From Streptomyces sp. NRRL S-37 (GTDB lineage: Bacteria; Actinomycetota; Actinomycetes; Streptomycetales; Streptomycetaceae): a DNA stretch of 64,000 bases. A program made the position numbers and the translations under genes. Shown here piece by piece: positions 45,304 to 53,849 of the stretch. Every line of letters starts with the position of its first letter. Within the stretch, counting starts at the first letter, position 1. The notes beneath the pieces were generated by a model. That model had not been told where the DNA came from and ran no database searches. It worked only from the letters and a program-made list of their open reading frames with translations. The DNA is taken from the NCBI RefSeq assembly GCF_000721605.1, contig NZ_JOIZ01000008.1, positions 121,821-185,820 of the forward strand, given 5' to 3'.

Positions 45304-46128
45304 TCAGCCCTCGGCGGAGACGCCGAACCGGGCGACGGCGGCGTAGTCCATGACGTCCCAGTGCTCGGCGATCAGTCCGTCCTCGATGCGCAGCAGGTCG
45401 GAGGTGTGCAGGCGCACCTCCTCGCCCGAGGCGGCCTCGTGTCCGTGCCAGACGCAGAAGATGCCCACCAGGTCGTCCTGGACGATCATCTGGGTGATGT
45501 CGCCGACCAGGTCGGGCGCGAGCCGGAACAGCCCGGCGAAGAATTCCTTCATGCCCCGCAGACCGCTTCCCGACCGCGCCGCGAACGGGTTGTGCTGGAC
45601 GTAGTCCTGCCGATAGTAGTCGTCGGCCTTCTCCAGCAGGTGCCGGTGCATCAGCTCGTCCCACACCCGCTGCACCAGCCGCATGTTGGCCTGCTCGGCG
45701 GGGCCGGCGTTCCAGTCGGGCTCGCCGGTGGCCTGAGTGGTCTGGTCGGGCGGTGTCATGCCGAGCCGGGTGAGGGAGGAGTAGTCGAACACGCTCCAGT
45801 GCTCGGTGATCCGGCCGTCGCTCAGCCGGTAGAGGTTGGCGGTCTGCTGGGACAGCTCCTGCTCGGTCCCGCCGATGGTCCCGCGCCACCGGACGTACAC
45901 CAGGACCCGGTCGTTCTGCTCCACCAGCTGTTCGATGGTGCAGCTGAGGTCGGGCACCAGGGTGAGCATGGTGGTGGCCCAGGTCTGCAGGCCCTCCACA
46001 CCGGGGGCCGCGCCCGGCTGGTGGTTGACGTAGCCGGGGGCGAAGAACTCCGGCGCACGGTCGAAGTCGTGCTTGTTGTAGATTTCCTCGAAGAGCTGCC
46101 GGATCCGCCGTCCTGGCGTCTGGGTCAT
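45304..46128 (-). CDS. Tandem SnoaL-like (NTF2-fold) protein
   Basis: 274 aa with two NTF2/SnoaL-type halves (about residues 5-130 and 145-270); both keep the FFAPGYVNHQPG- or YYRQDYVQHNPF-like start and the ITEHWSVFDYSSL or IAEHWDVMDYAAV end. SnoaL-like proteins include polyketide cyclases, hydroxylases and epoxide hydrolases; the internal duplication makes a pseudo-dimer. It is co-directional with the FAD monooxygenase upstream (52-base gap). Role in ring formation or hydration is inferred. Confidence 0.8.
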   Translation of the reverse strand: MTQTPGRRIRQLFEEIYNKHDFDRAPEFFAPGYVNHQPGAAPGVEGLQTWATTMLTLVPDLSCTIEQLVEQNDRVLVYVRWRGTIGGTEQELSQQTANLYRLSDGRITEHWSVFDYSSLTRLGMTPPDQTTQATGEPDWNAGPAEQANMRLVQRVWDELMHRHLLEKADDYYRQDYVQHNPFAARSGSGLRGMKEFFAGLFRLAPDLVGDITQMIVQDDLVGIFCVWHGHEAASGEEVRLHTSDLLRIEDGLIAEHWDVMDYAAVARFGVSAEG

Positions 46129-46180
46129 CGTGGTGTCTGCCTCTCTGCTGATCGTGGGTGCGGTACGACGGACGCGGTGG

Positions 46181-47386
46181 TCAGGTGTCCTGGGCGGTGA
46201 GGGCCGCGGCGCGCTCGATGAGGTCGGGGGTGAAGAAGACGTCCCAGGTGTAGCTGCCGGCGATGAGGCCGAAGAAGCGGTCGATCTGGTCCTGGTCGTC
46301 CTGGATCACCCGCAGGACGTTCAGCAGCTCCGGCATCGGCTCGAGCTGGGCCGCCTGGAGGTTGAAGAAGTACTCGGGCATGGCGTCCTCGTCGCGCTGC
46401 TCGGCGAAGTCCGCGAGCGCCTCGTCGACTGGGCGTTCGCCGCCGAGCGCGGGGTTGAGCAGCCCGGCCAGGAGGTCGGCGTGCCGGAGCGCGTCGCTGA
46501 TGCCGAAGGCGCCCACGGGGTCCTTGTGGAAGCCGGAGTCCCCGACCAGCGCCCAGCCCGTCCCGGAAGCCCGGCGGAAGAAGTTCGGCAGCCGGCCGGT
46601 GCCGGTGAACCGGGCCGCCCGCTCCGACTCCCGTACGCGCTGGGCGAGTTCGGGAGCGGTGTCCTCCAGGGCCTGCATGTAGGAGCTCTCGATGTCGCCG
46701 CGCACGCTGTCGAACATGGCGCGCGGCCACTGGATGCCGATCATGACGTTGTCGTCGTGCGTGGGCACCACCCCGATGGCGCGCCGGTCACGGACGTAGA
46801 CCTCGTAGTCGGCCTTGAGGCCGTTCCAGTACGTGTAGTAGAGGCAGTTGAGGGTGGGGGCCTCCTCGTACCTGCGGGCGCCCGCCTCCCGGGCGACCAG
46901 CGAGTCGATGCCGTCGGCGCCGATCACCACACGGGCCCGCTCGGTGGTCTCCCGGCCGTCCGCGCCCTTGACGCGCACACCGGTGACCCGGTCGCCGTCC
47001 CGCACAAGACCGGTGACGTTGGCGCGTTCGCGCAGCTCGGCGCCCGCCTCCGTGGCGGCGTTCACCAGGAGGTGGTCGAGTACGTAGCGGCGGGGACCGT
47101 AGGCGGTCCTGATCCCGTCGACGGCCGGTGCGCAACCGGTGATGCTGACGTCCTGGAGCGTCCAGCGGGCCACGTCGAGCGGCGGGCAGCCGGTAGCGGC
47201 GAGCCGGTCGAGCAGGCCCCACCGGGCGAGCCGGGCGATGGCGGGCTGGTGCACGTAGTGGGTGGACATGGTGTCGCTGGGGAAGGTCGCCCGGTCGAGC
47301 AGGAGGACCCTGTGGCCGGCCCGCGCGAGCAGCATGGCCGAGGTCGCTCCGGCGACCCGGGCACCGACGACTATCGCGTCGTACAT
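46181..47386 (-). CDS. FAD-dependent monooxygenase/oxidoreductase (paralog 2)
   Basis: 401 aa. The same architecture as the 42560 gene: VGARVAGATSAMLLARAGHR FAD fold, GADGIDSLVA, and WALVGDSGFHKDPVGAFGIS, with matching N-terminal FPSDTMSTHYVHQPAIARL. The pair arose by duplication and now faces opposite strands. ATG at 47386 has GAGGAGG twelve bases upstream. It shares direction with the nitroreductase-like gene upstream and the SnoaL-like gene downstream. Confidence 0.87.
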   Translation of the reverse strand: MYDAIVVGARVAGATSAMLLARAGHRVLLLDRATFPSDTMSTHYVHQPAIARLARWGLLDRLAATGCPPLDVARWTLQDVSITGCAPAVDGIRTAYGPRRYVLDHLLVNAATEAGAELRERANVTGLVRDGDRVTGVRVKGADGRETTERARVVIGADGIDSLVAREAGARRYEEAPTLNCLYYTYWNGLKADYEVYVRDRRAIGVVPTHDDNVMIGIQWPRAMFDSVRGDIESSYMQALEDTAPELAQRVRESERAARFTGTGRLPNFFRRASGTGWALVGDSGFHKDPVGAFGISDALRHADLLAGLLNPALGGERPVDEALADFAEQRDEDAMPEYFFNLQAAQLEPMPELLNVLRVIQDDQDQIDRFFGLIAGSYTWDVFFTPDLIERAAALTAQDT

Positions 47387-47453
47387 GGTGGTCTCTGCCT
47401 CCTCGGCATGGTGGCGGAGCGGGTCCGCCGTACGGTGGGGTGGAAGCCCCGCA

Positions 47454-48584
47454 TCACCCGGCGTCGGTACCGAGGACGGCCGCGACCGGCCGCCGGGGGC
47501 TCGTGCCCGCGGCACGCTCCGGACGACCGATGCGGAACGTGACGAGTGCCTGTCTGCCGGGGTCGCCGACCAGCTCTTCCAGCGCCTTGCCGAAGCGCGG
47601 CGGGAGGCCCAGTTCGCGTTCCCGGTCGGCTCGGACGGTCATCATGTTGAGGTGGCCGACAGCCAGCCCCCTGGCGGTGGCGAACAGGTGGACGCGCTGG
47701 AGCAGCCGCCCGCCGCGCATCCGTTGCGCACGGTCGTCGGAGTCGGTCACGGTGACCATTCCGAAGGCGGCGGCCGTGGCCACGTGCACGTTGCGCGTGT
47801 TGCGCAGCCAGAACCGGTCGGCCGTGCGGCGCGAGGGCGCGGGCAGCCGCTTGCCCAGCGTGCTCATCAGGGGCGGCATGCCCTGGGTGTCCACGGTCAT
47901 CCCGTCACGGCTGCGCTCGATCTCACGGTCGGTGCCGCGGTACCAGCGGTGGCCGGCGAGCGACTGGCCCTCGTCGGCGATGACGGCCTCGGTGGCCTCG
48001 ACGAGGAGCCGTGCGACCCGGTCCCGTCCCCCGTCGTCGGCGAACCAGAGCAGGGCGGGGCCGTCGGGGTCGTCACCGGCGAGCGCGGTGATCTCGTCGA
48101 GCAGCGGCCGGGGCAACGGCCGGCGCAGGAACGGGCCGCGGTTGGTGCGCCGGTGCGGGATGGCGTCGTACAACTCGGACGGGACTCGCTCGCCGGGGGC
48201 GAGCCGCACGACCGCTGCGTGCTCGGGCCGGGCCGGGTCGGGCATCAGGCTCAGCTCCGGCTCATACCCGCGGGCCCGGGCGGCGAGCACCATGTTCTCC
48301 AGGGCACAGCCGAGTCCCACGTACAGTTCGCGGTCGAACGGGTCGAGTGCGCCCTGCCGGCGGCCGAGGTCGGCGTACACGTCGATCCGGGTGGAGTGGT
48401 CGCCGACGGTGAACCGCCACGGCTGGACGTTGCGGGCGTTGGCCGCCAGGATGCCCGCCGCGATCACTCCGTCCGCGCCGTCCCGGCCCTCCCAGGTTCG
48501 CCAGGCGTCGAAAGCTGCTCCCCGCGGCGGCGGCGCCGCGTACGCGGTCATCGCGGTCACGGGGTCGAGCGGTTCGGTTCCCAT
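47454..48584 (-). CDS. Nitroreductase-family (Acg-like) FMN-binding protein
   Basis: 376 aa. It has two nitroreductase-like halves as in the Acg group: AAGILAANARNVQPWRF near residue 45, IPHRRTNRGPFLRRPLP near 142, and GRLLQRVHLFATARGLAVGH near 310. Some family members act as flavin reservoirs and others in redox tailoring; both fit a cluster rich in oxidative steps. ATG at 48584 faces the second P450 gene across 126 bases. Confidence 0.8.
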   Translation of the reverse strand: MGTEPLDPVTAMTAYAAPPPRGAAFDAWRTWEGRDGADGVIAAGILAANARNVQPWRFTVGDHSTRIDVYADLGRRQGALDPFDRELYVGLGCALENMVLAARARGYEPELSLMPDPARPEHAAVVRLAPGERVPSELYDAIPHRRTNRGPFLRRPLPRPLLDEITALAGDDPDGPALLWFADDGGRDRVARLLVEATEAVIADEGQSLAGHRWYRGTDREIERSRDGMTVDTQGMPPLMSTLGKRLPAPSRRTADRFWLRNTRNVHVATAAAFGMVTVTDSDDRAQRMRGGRLLQRVHLFATARGLAVGHLNMMTVRADRERELGLPPRFGKALEELVGDPGRQALVTFRIGRPERAAGTSPRRPVAAVLGTDAG

Positions 48585-48710
48585 GGCTGGCTACCTTCGG
48601 GGCTCGGCGCACGCGGGGGGAGTGCCCTTTGGAGGGTGTATGCGAGGTGCCCGAACGACCACGGCGTCGGCGGCTGTCCGGGCGCCGGGCGGTGGCAGGA
48701 TCCTCGGCCC

Positions 48711-49955
48711 ATGACGGAGACGACGACTTCCCCCGCGCGGAGCCCGGAAGAGCATCTGATCACCTTCTTCGACCCGGCGAACCGCCCCGACCCGTATCCC
48801 GTGCTCCATCGGATGCGTGAGGCGTCGCCCTTCCGCGCGATGGACGGCGCGCTGCTGGTACTGGGCCGGCACAAGGACGTGGAGACCGTGCTGCGTTCCC
48901 CGTCGGCCAGCGCCGACCGCGGCAAGTCCAGGATCCTCAGCACGGACGCGGTCGAGTCGCGCAAGGAGGTCATGACCTTCCTCGACCCCCCCGACCACAC
49001 CCGGCTGCGGGGCCTGGTCACCCAGGCGTTCACGCCGCGCATGGTGCAGAGCCTGGAGGGCCGGATCAGGGAGATCGTCGACGACCTGGTGGACCAGGTG
49101 GCCCGGGCCGGATCGCCCGTCGACATCCCGAGCGTGTTCTCCTACCCGGTCCCGGTGCGGGTGATCTGCGAGATGCTCGGGGTCCCGCCGGAGGACCACA
49201 AGATCTTCGGCACCTGGTCCACGGTGCTGGGGCGGGCGCTGGACCCGCTGATGGCGGCGAACCGGACGCCGGAGATCGACAAGGAGGACACGGAGACCCG
49301 GGCCGCCTTCTACCAGTACTTCCGCGATCTGATCGCGGCCGGCGGCGCCCGCGGTGAGGGGCTGCTGGCGCGTCTGGTGCAGGCGGAGGCGGAGGGCGAC
49401 CGGCTCACCGAGAAGGAGCTGCTGGCCACGCTGGCGCTGCTGGTGATGGCCGGACACGAGACCACCGCCAACCTGATCTCGCACGGCATCCTCACCCTGT
49501 TGCGTCACCCCGACCAGCTGGCGCTGCTGCGGGAGGACCCCTCCCTGGCGTTCCCGGCGGTGGAGGAGATCCTGCGGTTCGAGCCGTCGGTGCAGATCCT
49601 GCACCGGATGGCGAAGGAACCCATCCGGCTGGAGGACGGCTTCGAGGTCCCGGCGGGCATGGACGTGCTGCTGCTGGCGGCGGCCGCCAACCGCGACCCC
49701 GATGTTTTCGACGACCCCGACCGCTTCGACATCACCCGCGCCGCCGGCCGGCGGCTGGACCACCTGTCGTTCTCCAGCGGGGTGCACCGGTGCCTGGGCG
49801 CGAACCTGGGCAAGCTGGAGGCGGCGCTCGCGCTGCAGGCGTTCTTCTCCCGGGTGGAGGACCCGCGGGTGGTGACGGAGTCCCTGGAGTACCGCCCGCA
49901 CGTGATCCTGCGGGGCCCGGAACGGATGCGGGTGTCGTTCTCGGGGGTCCGGTAA
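48711..49955 (+). CDS. Cytochrome P450
   Basis: 414 aa. I-helix VMAGHETTANL, ExxR in EEILRFEP and heme loop SFSSGVHRCLGANL are intact. It is a distinct P450 from the one at 43813, with the standard AGHETT motif and a Ser in place of the usual Gly in the heme loop. ATG at 48711 is divergent from the nitroreductase-like gene. Substrate unknown. Confidence 0.93.
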   Translation: MTETTTSPARSPEEHLITFFDPANRPDPYPVLHRMREASPFRAMDGALLVLGRHKDVETVLRSPSASADRGKSRILSTDAVESRKEVMTFLDPPDHTRLRGLVTQAFTPRMVQSLEGRIREIVDDLVDQVARAGSPVDIPSVFSYPVPVRVICEMLGVPPEDHKIFGTWSTVLGRALDPLMAANRTPEIDKEDTETRAAFYQYFRDLIAAGGARGEGLLARLVQAEAEGDRLTEKELLATLALLVMAGHETTANLISHGILTLLRHPDQLALLREDPSLAFPAVEEILRFEPSVQILHRMAKEPIRLEDGFEVPAGMDVLLLAAAANRDPDVFDDPDRFDITRAAGRRLDHLSFSSGVHRCLGANLGKLEAALALQAFFSRVEDPRVVTESLEYRPHVILRGPERMRVSFSGVR

Positions 49956-49966
49956 GGAGCGGCGTC

Positions 49967-50006
49967 CCGGTCTCCGTGGAAGCGGCAGGCCGGCCGCGGA
50001 GACCGG
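49967..50006. terminator. Possible weak terminator between convergent genes
   Basis: CCGGTCTCCG (49967-49976) and CGGAGACCGG (49997-50006) pair exactly across a 20-base, partly self-complementary loop, between the P450 and merR stops. Confidence 0.4.
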
Positions 50007-50058
50007 ACGGGCGCCCCGCGGGACTCCCGTGGGAACCCCGCGCGCCGGGCGGCCGGCG

Positions 50059-50514
50059 TCAGTGGACGTGCCCGCGCAGTTCCACCGAGTACGCCTCCGC
50101 GTCCGCGGCCCCCTCGTTCAGTGACTCCACCAGCCGGCTGAAGCCGGGGCACTCGGTGAAGTCGTGTGCGCGGCAGCTCATCGCGTGCTCGATCAGCGTG
50201 CGCGAGGCCTCGATCTCCCGGATGCGCCGCTCCAGTTCCTCGTAGTGGGCGCGCAGCAGGACCTGGCGGGCGTCGGCGTTCCCTGCGTCGAGGACGTCGC
50301 GGAGCTGTTCGAGGCTGAAGCCCGCGGCCTTGCCCCGGACGATCATCGCGACCCGGGCGATGTGGCGCTTGGTGTAGCGGCGCCTGCCGTTCACCCGCTC
50401 CGCGGGGGACAGCAGCCCGCTGGCCTCCCAGTGCCTCAGCACGTGGGGGCGCAGATCGAACCGCTCGGCGAGTTCGCCGATGGTCATCGACAGGTCCGCG
50501 TCGCTTGACTTCAT
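50059..50514 (-). CDS. MerR-family transcriptional regulator
   Basis: 151 aa. The winged-helix region is MTIGELAERFDLRPHVLRHWE to NGRRRYTKRHIARVAMI (about residues 10-58), then a coiled-coil dimerisation helix (about 82-115) and a short C-terminal effector part with two Cys in CRAHDFTEC. It is divergent from the thioredoxin-reductase-like and MFS genes, the usual arrangement for a local redox or drug sensor. Either the ATG at 50514 or the internal ATG nine codons later could be used; the first is near the operator-like dyad. Confidence 0.88.
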   Translation of the reverse strand: MKSSDADLSMTIGELAERFDLRPHVLRHWEASGLLSPAERVNGRRRYTKRHIARVAMIVRGKAAGFSLEQLRDVLDAGNADARQVLLRAHYEELERRIREIEASRTLIEHAMSCRAHDFTECPGFSRLVESLNEGAADAEAYSVELRGHVH

Positions 50515-50515
50515 G

Positions 50516-50536
50516 TTGACATTAACTTGCAGAGTT
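50516..50536. promoter_or_regulatory. Candidate MerR-controlled divergent promoter
   Basis: TTGACA (50516-50521, plus strand) is followed by the dyad AACT-N5-AGTT at 50524-50536. MerR regulators bind dyads inside the spacer of such promoters. The -10 element is not clear. Confidence 0.4.
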
Positions 50537-50589
50537 GGGTCCAGGTCAAGCCGATCAGACACGTCACACGACGGGAGCGGACACACATC

Positions 50590-51546
50590 ATGGACATGAG
50601 CATGAAGGACGTCATCATAATCGGCGGAGGCCCCGCCGGGATGTCGGCGGCATTGACCCTGGGCCGGACCCATCACACGGTACTGCTGGCCGACAGCGAC
50701 GACGGACGCAACGCACCGGCCGAGGCGATGCACAACTTCCTGACCCACGAGGGCACGTCGCCCGCCGCCCTGCGCGAGAAGGGCCGGGAGAACCTGGCCG
50801 CCTACCCGCACGTGGAGGTGCGCTCCGTGGCGGTGGACTCCGTACGCCGGCTGTCCGACGAGCACTTCGAGGTGACCCTGGCCGACGGCACCGTGGCGGA
50901 GTCCCGCCGGCTGCTGCTGGCCACCGGGCTGCGGGACGAGATGCCCCCCGTGCCGGGCGCCGCCGAACTGTGGGGCAAGTCCGCCTTCCACTGCCCGTAC
51001 TGCCACGGCTACGAGGTCACGGGCAAGGAGGTCGCGGTGCTCGGCGCCGGTCCCGACCGGGTCAGGCTGGCGCTCCAGCTGAGCCGTTTCACCGCCGACA
51101 CGGTGCTGTGCACCGGCGGCGAGCCGCTGGAGCCCGTGCTCCAGAACGTGCTGGAGAGCCATGACGTCACGGTGCGGACGGAGCCGGTGACCGGGCTGGT
51201 CGGCGAGACGGGCCGGCTGCGCCACATAGCCTTCGAGGGCGGCGCGACGCTGGAGCGGGACGCCGTCTTCGTCAAGACCGTGCTGCACCAGCGCGCCCCG
51301 TTCGCCGAGCTCCTGGGCTGCGACGTGTTCCCCGACGCCAGCGTCGAGGTGAACGAGTTCGCACAGACGAGCGTGCCCGGCGTCTACGCCGCAGGCGACA
51401 TGGCGCGCCGCGCCACGGTGCCGGCGCCCATGGCCGCGGTGATCGCGGCGGCCGCCAGCGGCACGGTGGCCGGGGCGATCATCGACCAGGACCTGCTGAG
51501 CGCCGAGTTCAAGCTGCCCAACCCCTTCGCGTCCGGGAGGGCGTGA
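50590..51546 (+). CDS. Thioredoxin-reductase-like FAD/NAD(P) oxidoreductase with CPYC motif
   Basis: 318 aa. FAD fold VIIIGGGPAGMSAALTLGR, redox pair in HCPYCHGYE (about residues 137-145), a weak NAD(P) fold VAVLGAGPDRVRLAL, and C-terminal PGVYAAGDMA. The CxxC context HCPYCHG is that of small thioredoxin reductase-like enzymes, including dithiol oxidases of the HlmI/GliT type that form disulfides in natural products; this gene could equally be a general oxidoreductase. It is six bases from the MFS gene and divergent from merR. The link to a Cys-type NRPS in the same cluster makes the dithiol role worth testing. Confidence 0.82.
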   Translation: MDMSMKDVIIIGGGPAGMSAALTLGRTHHTVLLADSDDGRNAPAEAMHNFLTHEGTSPAALREKGRENLAAYPHVEVRSVAVDSVRRLSDEHFEVTLADGTVAESRRLLLATGLRDEMPPVPGAAELWGKSAFHCPYCHGYEVTGKEVAVLGAGPDRVRLALQLSRFTADTVLCTGGEPLEPVLQNVLESHDVTVRTEPVTGLVGETGRLRHIAFEGGATLERDAVFVKTVLHQRAPFAELLGCDVFPDASVEVNEFAQTSVPGVYAAGDMARRATVPAPMAAVIAAAASGTVAGAIIDQDLLSAEFKLPNPFASGRA

Positions 51547-51552
51547 GAACAC

Positions 51553-53034
51553 ATGACCGAGAGCATCCCCGCCGGACCGGAGGAGTCCACCCGCGACACC
51601 TCCGGCCGGGAACAGACCCACCGCAGCAACGTACCGCTCGCCTCGATCGCCCTGGTCCTCGGCATGCTGCTGTCCGTGCTGGACCAGACCGTCGTGGCCA
51701 TCGCGCTGCCGGAGATCACCGCCGACATCGGCGGTGCCGGGAGCTTCAGCTGGGTGGTCACCGCGTACGTGCTGGCGTCCACGGCCACCGGCACCTTCTA
51801 CGGCCGGATCAGCGACCGGTACGGACGGCGCGAGGTGTTCATCGCCGCCGTCGTGCTGTTCACCGTCTCCTCGCTGCTGTGCGGCATGGCGCAGTCGATG
51901 CCGCAGCTGATCGCCGCCCGTGTGGTGCAGGGAATCGGCGCCGGCGCGCTGTTCGTGATCCCCACCGTCTCCCTGTCGGAGCTGTACCCGCAGCACCTGC
52001 GCGGCAAGGTCCAGGGGCTCACGGGCGCGGTCTTCGCGCTCGCCAGCGTCGGCGGTCCGCTGGTCGGCGGCGCCATCACCGACGGGTCCGGCTGGCGCTG
52101 GATCTTCTACATCAACGTGCCCATCGGCGTGCTGTCCGTCGTGCTGTGCGCCGTCGCGCTGCGGCTGCCGCGGGCCGGCGCCACGGACCGCGTCGATTAT
52201 CCCGGAGCGGTCCTGGTGGTCGCCGCCGTGGTCAGTCTGCTGCTGGTCACCGAATGGGGCGGCCGCGAGTACGACTGGGAGTCCGTCCAGATCATCGGTC
52301 TCGCCGTGGCGTGCGTCGCGTTGTTCACGGCGTTCGTCCAGTGGGAGAAGCGTGCCGCCAACCCGCTGCTGCCGATGCGGCTGTTCGCCAATCCCGCGCT
52401 GCGCCTGATCCTGCCCGCCACGGCCGTCCTCGGCATGCTGCTGTACGGGTCGGTGGTCTTCATGCCGACCTTCCTGCAGACCGCGTACGACTGGAGCGCC
52501 ACCCGCGCCGGGCTCGCCCTGATCCCGTACTTCGTCCCGTTCATCGTCGTGTCGGCGATCGCGGGCGGCAAGGCCGGCAAGAGTGGACGGTTCAAGCCCT
52601 ACCTGCTGGCCGGCGCGGTGGTCCTGATCGGGGCGTTCGTGCTGCTGGCCACGATCGACCCCGACCGGGACTACCTCTACGCGGCGGCGGCCATGGTGGT
52701 CCTCGGCGCCGGGTTCGGGCTGCTGATGCAGAACCTCGTGGTGGTGTCGCAGAACGCGGCGGCACCGCCCGACCTGGCGGCGACCACGGCGGCCAACCTC
52801 TCCATCCGGGGACTCGGCATGGCCGTGGGCGTGGCGCTCTTCGGCAACCTGCTGGCCCGCGAGGCCGGCGACGGCCCGCTCTCCCCCGCCGCCACCGCCG
52901 AAGCGATCCCGGACGTGTTTGTCTGGGGCGTGCCACTGGCCGTGCTGCTGCTCCTGCTGCTGGTCCTGGCGCCCACCGGGCCGGGCCCCGCCCAGGAGGA
53001 GGCGGACACCGGGGCCGAACCCTCCACCGCCTGA
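51553..53034 (+). CDS. MFS exporter, DHA2 (14-TM) type
   Basis: 493 aa. The first membrane helix carries LDQTVVAIALP (motif D1 of drug:H+ antiporters), GRISDRYGRR is motif A, and RVVQGIGAGALFVIP plus GPLVGGAITDGSGWRWIFYINVP (motif C region) identify the 14-helix DHA2 class. It would export the product or a toxic intermediate. The ATG at 51553 lies six bases after the preceding flavoprotein gene, so both are likely controlled by the MerR protein. Confidence 0.92.
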   Translation: MTESIPAGPEESTRDTSGREQTHRSNVPLASIALVLGMLLSVLDQTVVAIALPEITADIGGAGSFSWVVTAYVLASTATGTFYGRISDRYGRREVFIAAVVLFTVSSLLCGMAQSMPQLIAARVVQGIGAGALFVIPTVSLSELYPQHLRGKVQGLTGAVFALASVGGPLVGGAITDGSGWRWIFYINVPIGVLSVVLCAVALRLPRAGATDRVDYPGAVLVVAAVVSLLLVTEWGGREYDWESVQIIGLAVACVALFTAFVQWEKRAANPLLPMRLFANPALRLILPATAVLGMLLYGSVVFMPTFLQTAYDWSATRAGLALIPYFVPFIVVSAIAGGKAGKSGRFKPYLLAGAVVLIGAFVLLATIDPDRDYLYAAAAMVVLGAGFGLLMQNLVVVSQNAAAPPDLAATTAANLSIRGLGMAVGVALFGNLLAREAGDGPLSPAATAEAIPDVFVWGVPLAVLLLLLLVLAPTGPGPAQEEADTGAEPSTA

Positions 53035-53064
53035 CCTCCGTCCGGACACCGACCGTTTCCCACA

Positions 53065-53099
53065 GGTGAGGAGGGGCCGCACGAGGGCCCCTCCTCACC
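53065..53099. terminator. Hairpin after MFS gene
   Basis: A 14-bp perfect stem (53065-53078 with 53086-53099) and a seven-base loop, 31 bases after the MFS stop. Confidence 0.65.
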
Positions 53100-53125
53100 G
53101 CCACCACGTACCGGAGACACACGAC

Positions 53126-53776
53126 ATGCGCCGTCCGCTGACCACGGCACTCCACGGCCTCATGCGCCTCGCGCCCGCGCACCGCCACGCCCACCGGGAA
53201 CCCGGCGGGATGGGCATGAGCGGCGACTGGTACGACCGGCTCTCCGGACGGCTGCTCGGCGGACTGTACCGCCGGGCCGCCTCGGAGACCTCGGCCGTGC
53301 CCGCCGGCGGCGCCGTCCTCGACATCGGCACCGGCCCGGGGCACCTGCTGCTCGCCGCCGCCCGCACACGCCCGGACCTGGCGCTGCACGGCCTCGACAT
53401 CGCCCCCTCGATGGTGCACCGGGCCCGGCACAAGGCGGCCGTCCAGGGGCTGGAGGACCGCGTCACCGTGCACCTCGGCGACGCGGCGCACCTGCCACTG
53501 GAGGACCGCACGATGGACCTGGTCGTCACGACCCTCAGCCTGCACCACTGGGACGACGTCCCCGGTGCCGTCGGCGAGGTGGCCCGGGTCCTGCGGCCCG
53601 GGGGCCGGTTCGTGGTCTACGACTTCCGCTCGGTGGCGGCCGCCCTGCCGACCGGTGCCGTGGCCACGGCCCCCCAGTTCGCCGGCACCGCGGTGGAACA
53701 CGAGCCGGTCCGGGCCTTCGCCTGGCTCCCCTTCCGGCCGTTCGCCCGGCTCGCCGTCCGTCTGCCGGCGGACTGA
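53126..53776 (+). CDS. Class I SAM-dependent methyltransferase
   Basis: 216 aa. SAM motif I is VLDIGTGPGHLLLAAA (about residues 63-78), the acidic strand is LHGLDIAPSM, and VVTTLSLHHWDDV follows. The protein is short and lacks an obvious substrate lid. Substrate unknown. It follows the MFS terminator, and the second methyltransferase begins 73 bases downstream. Confidence 0.85.
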   Translation: MRRPLTTALHGLMRLAPAHRHAHREPGGMGMSGDWYDRLSGRLLGGLYRRAASETSAVPAGGAVLDIGTGPGHLLLAAARTRPDLALHGLDIAPSMVHRARHKAAVQGLEDRVTVHLGDAAHLPLEDRTMDLVVTTLSLHHWDDVPGAVGEVARVLRPGGRFVVYDFRSVAAALPTGAVATAPQFAGTAVEHEPVRAFAWLPFRPFARLAVRLPAD

Positions 53777-53849
53777 CCGCTCCACCCTCCCTCGATGGCC
53801 AGGCCGATGGAGCCTGGTCCCCCTTCTCTCCCGGAGGTTGACTCCCGGC

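Noticed and set aside
51543..53069. Long plus-strand frame overlapping the MFS gene
   Set aside because: Arg/Gly-rich frame-shifted reading of the exporter; the true frame has membrane helices and MFS motifs.
50059..53082. A 1007-residue minus-strand frame ending in MerR
   Set aside because: Everything upstream of 50514 is antisense to the flavoprotein and MFS genes; only the last 151 residues are a real protein.
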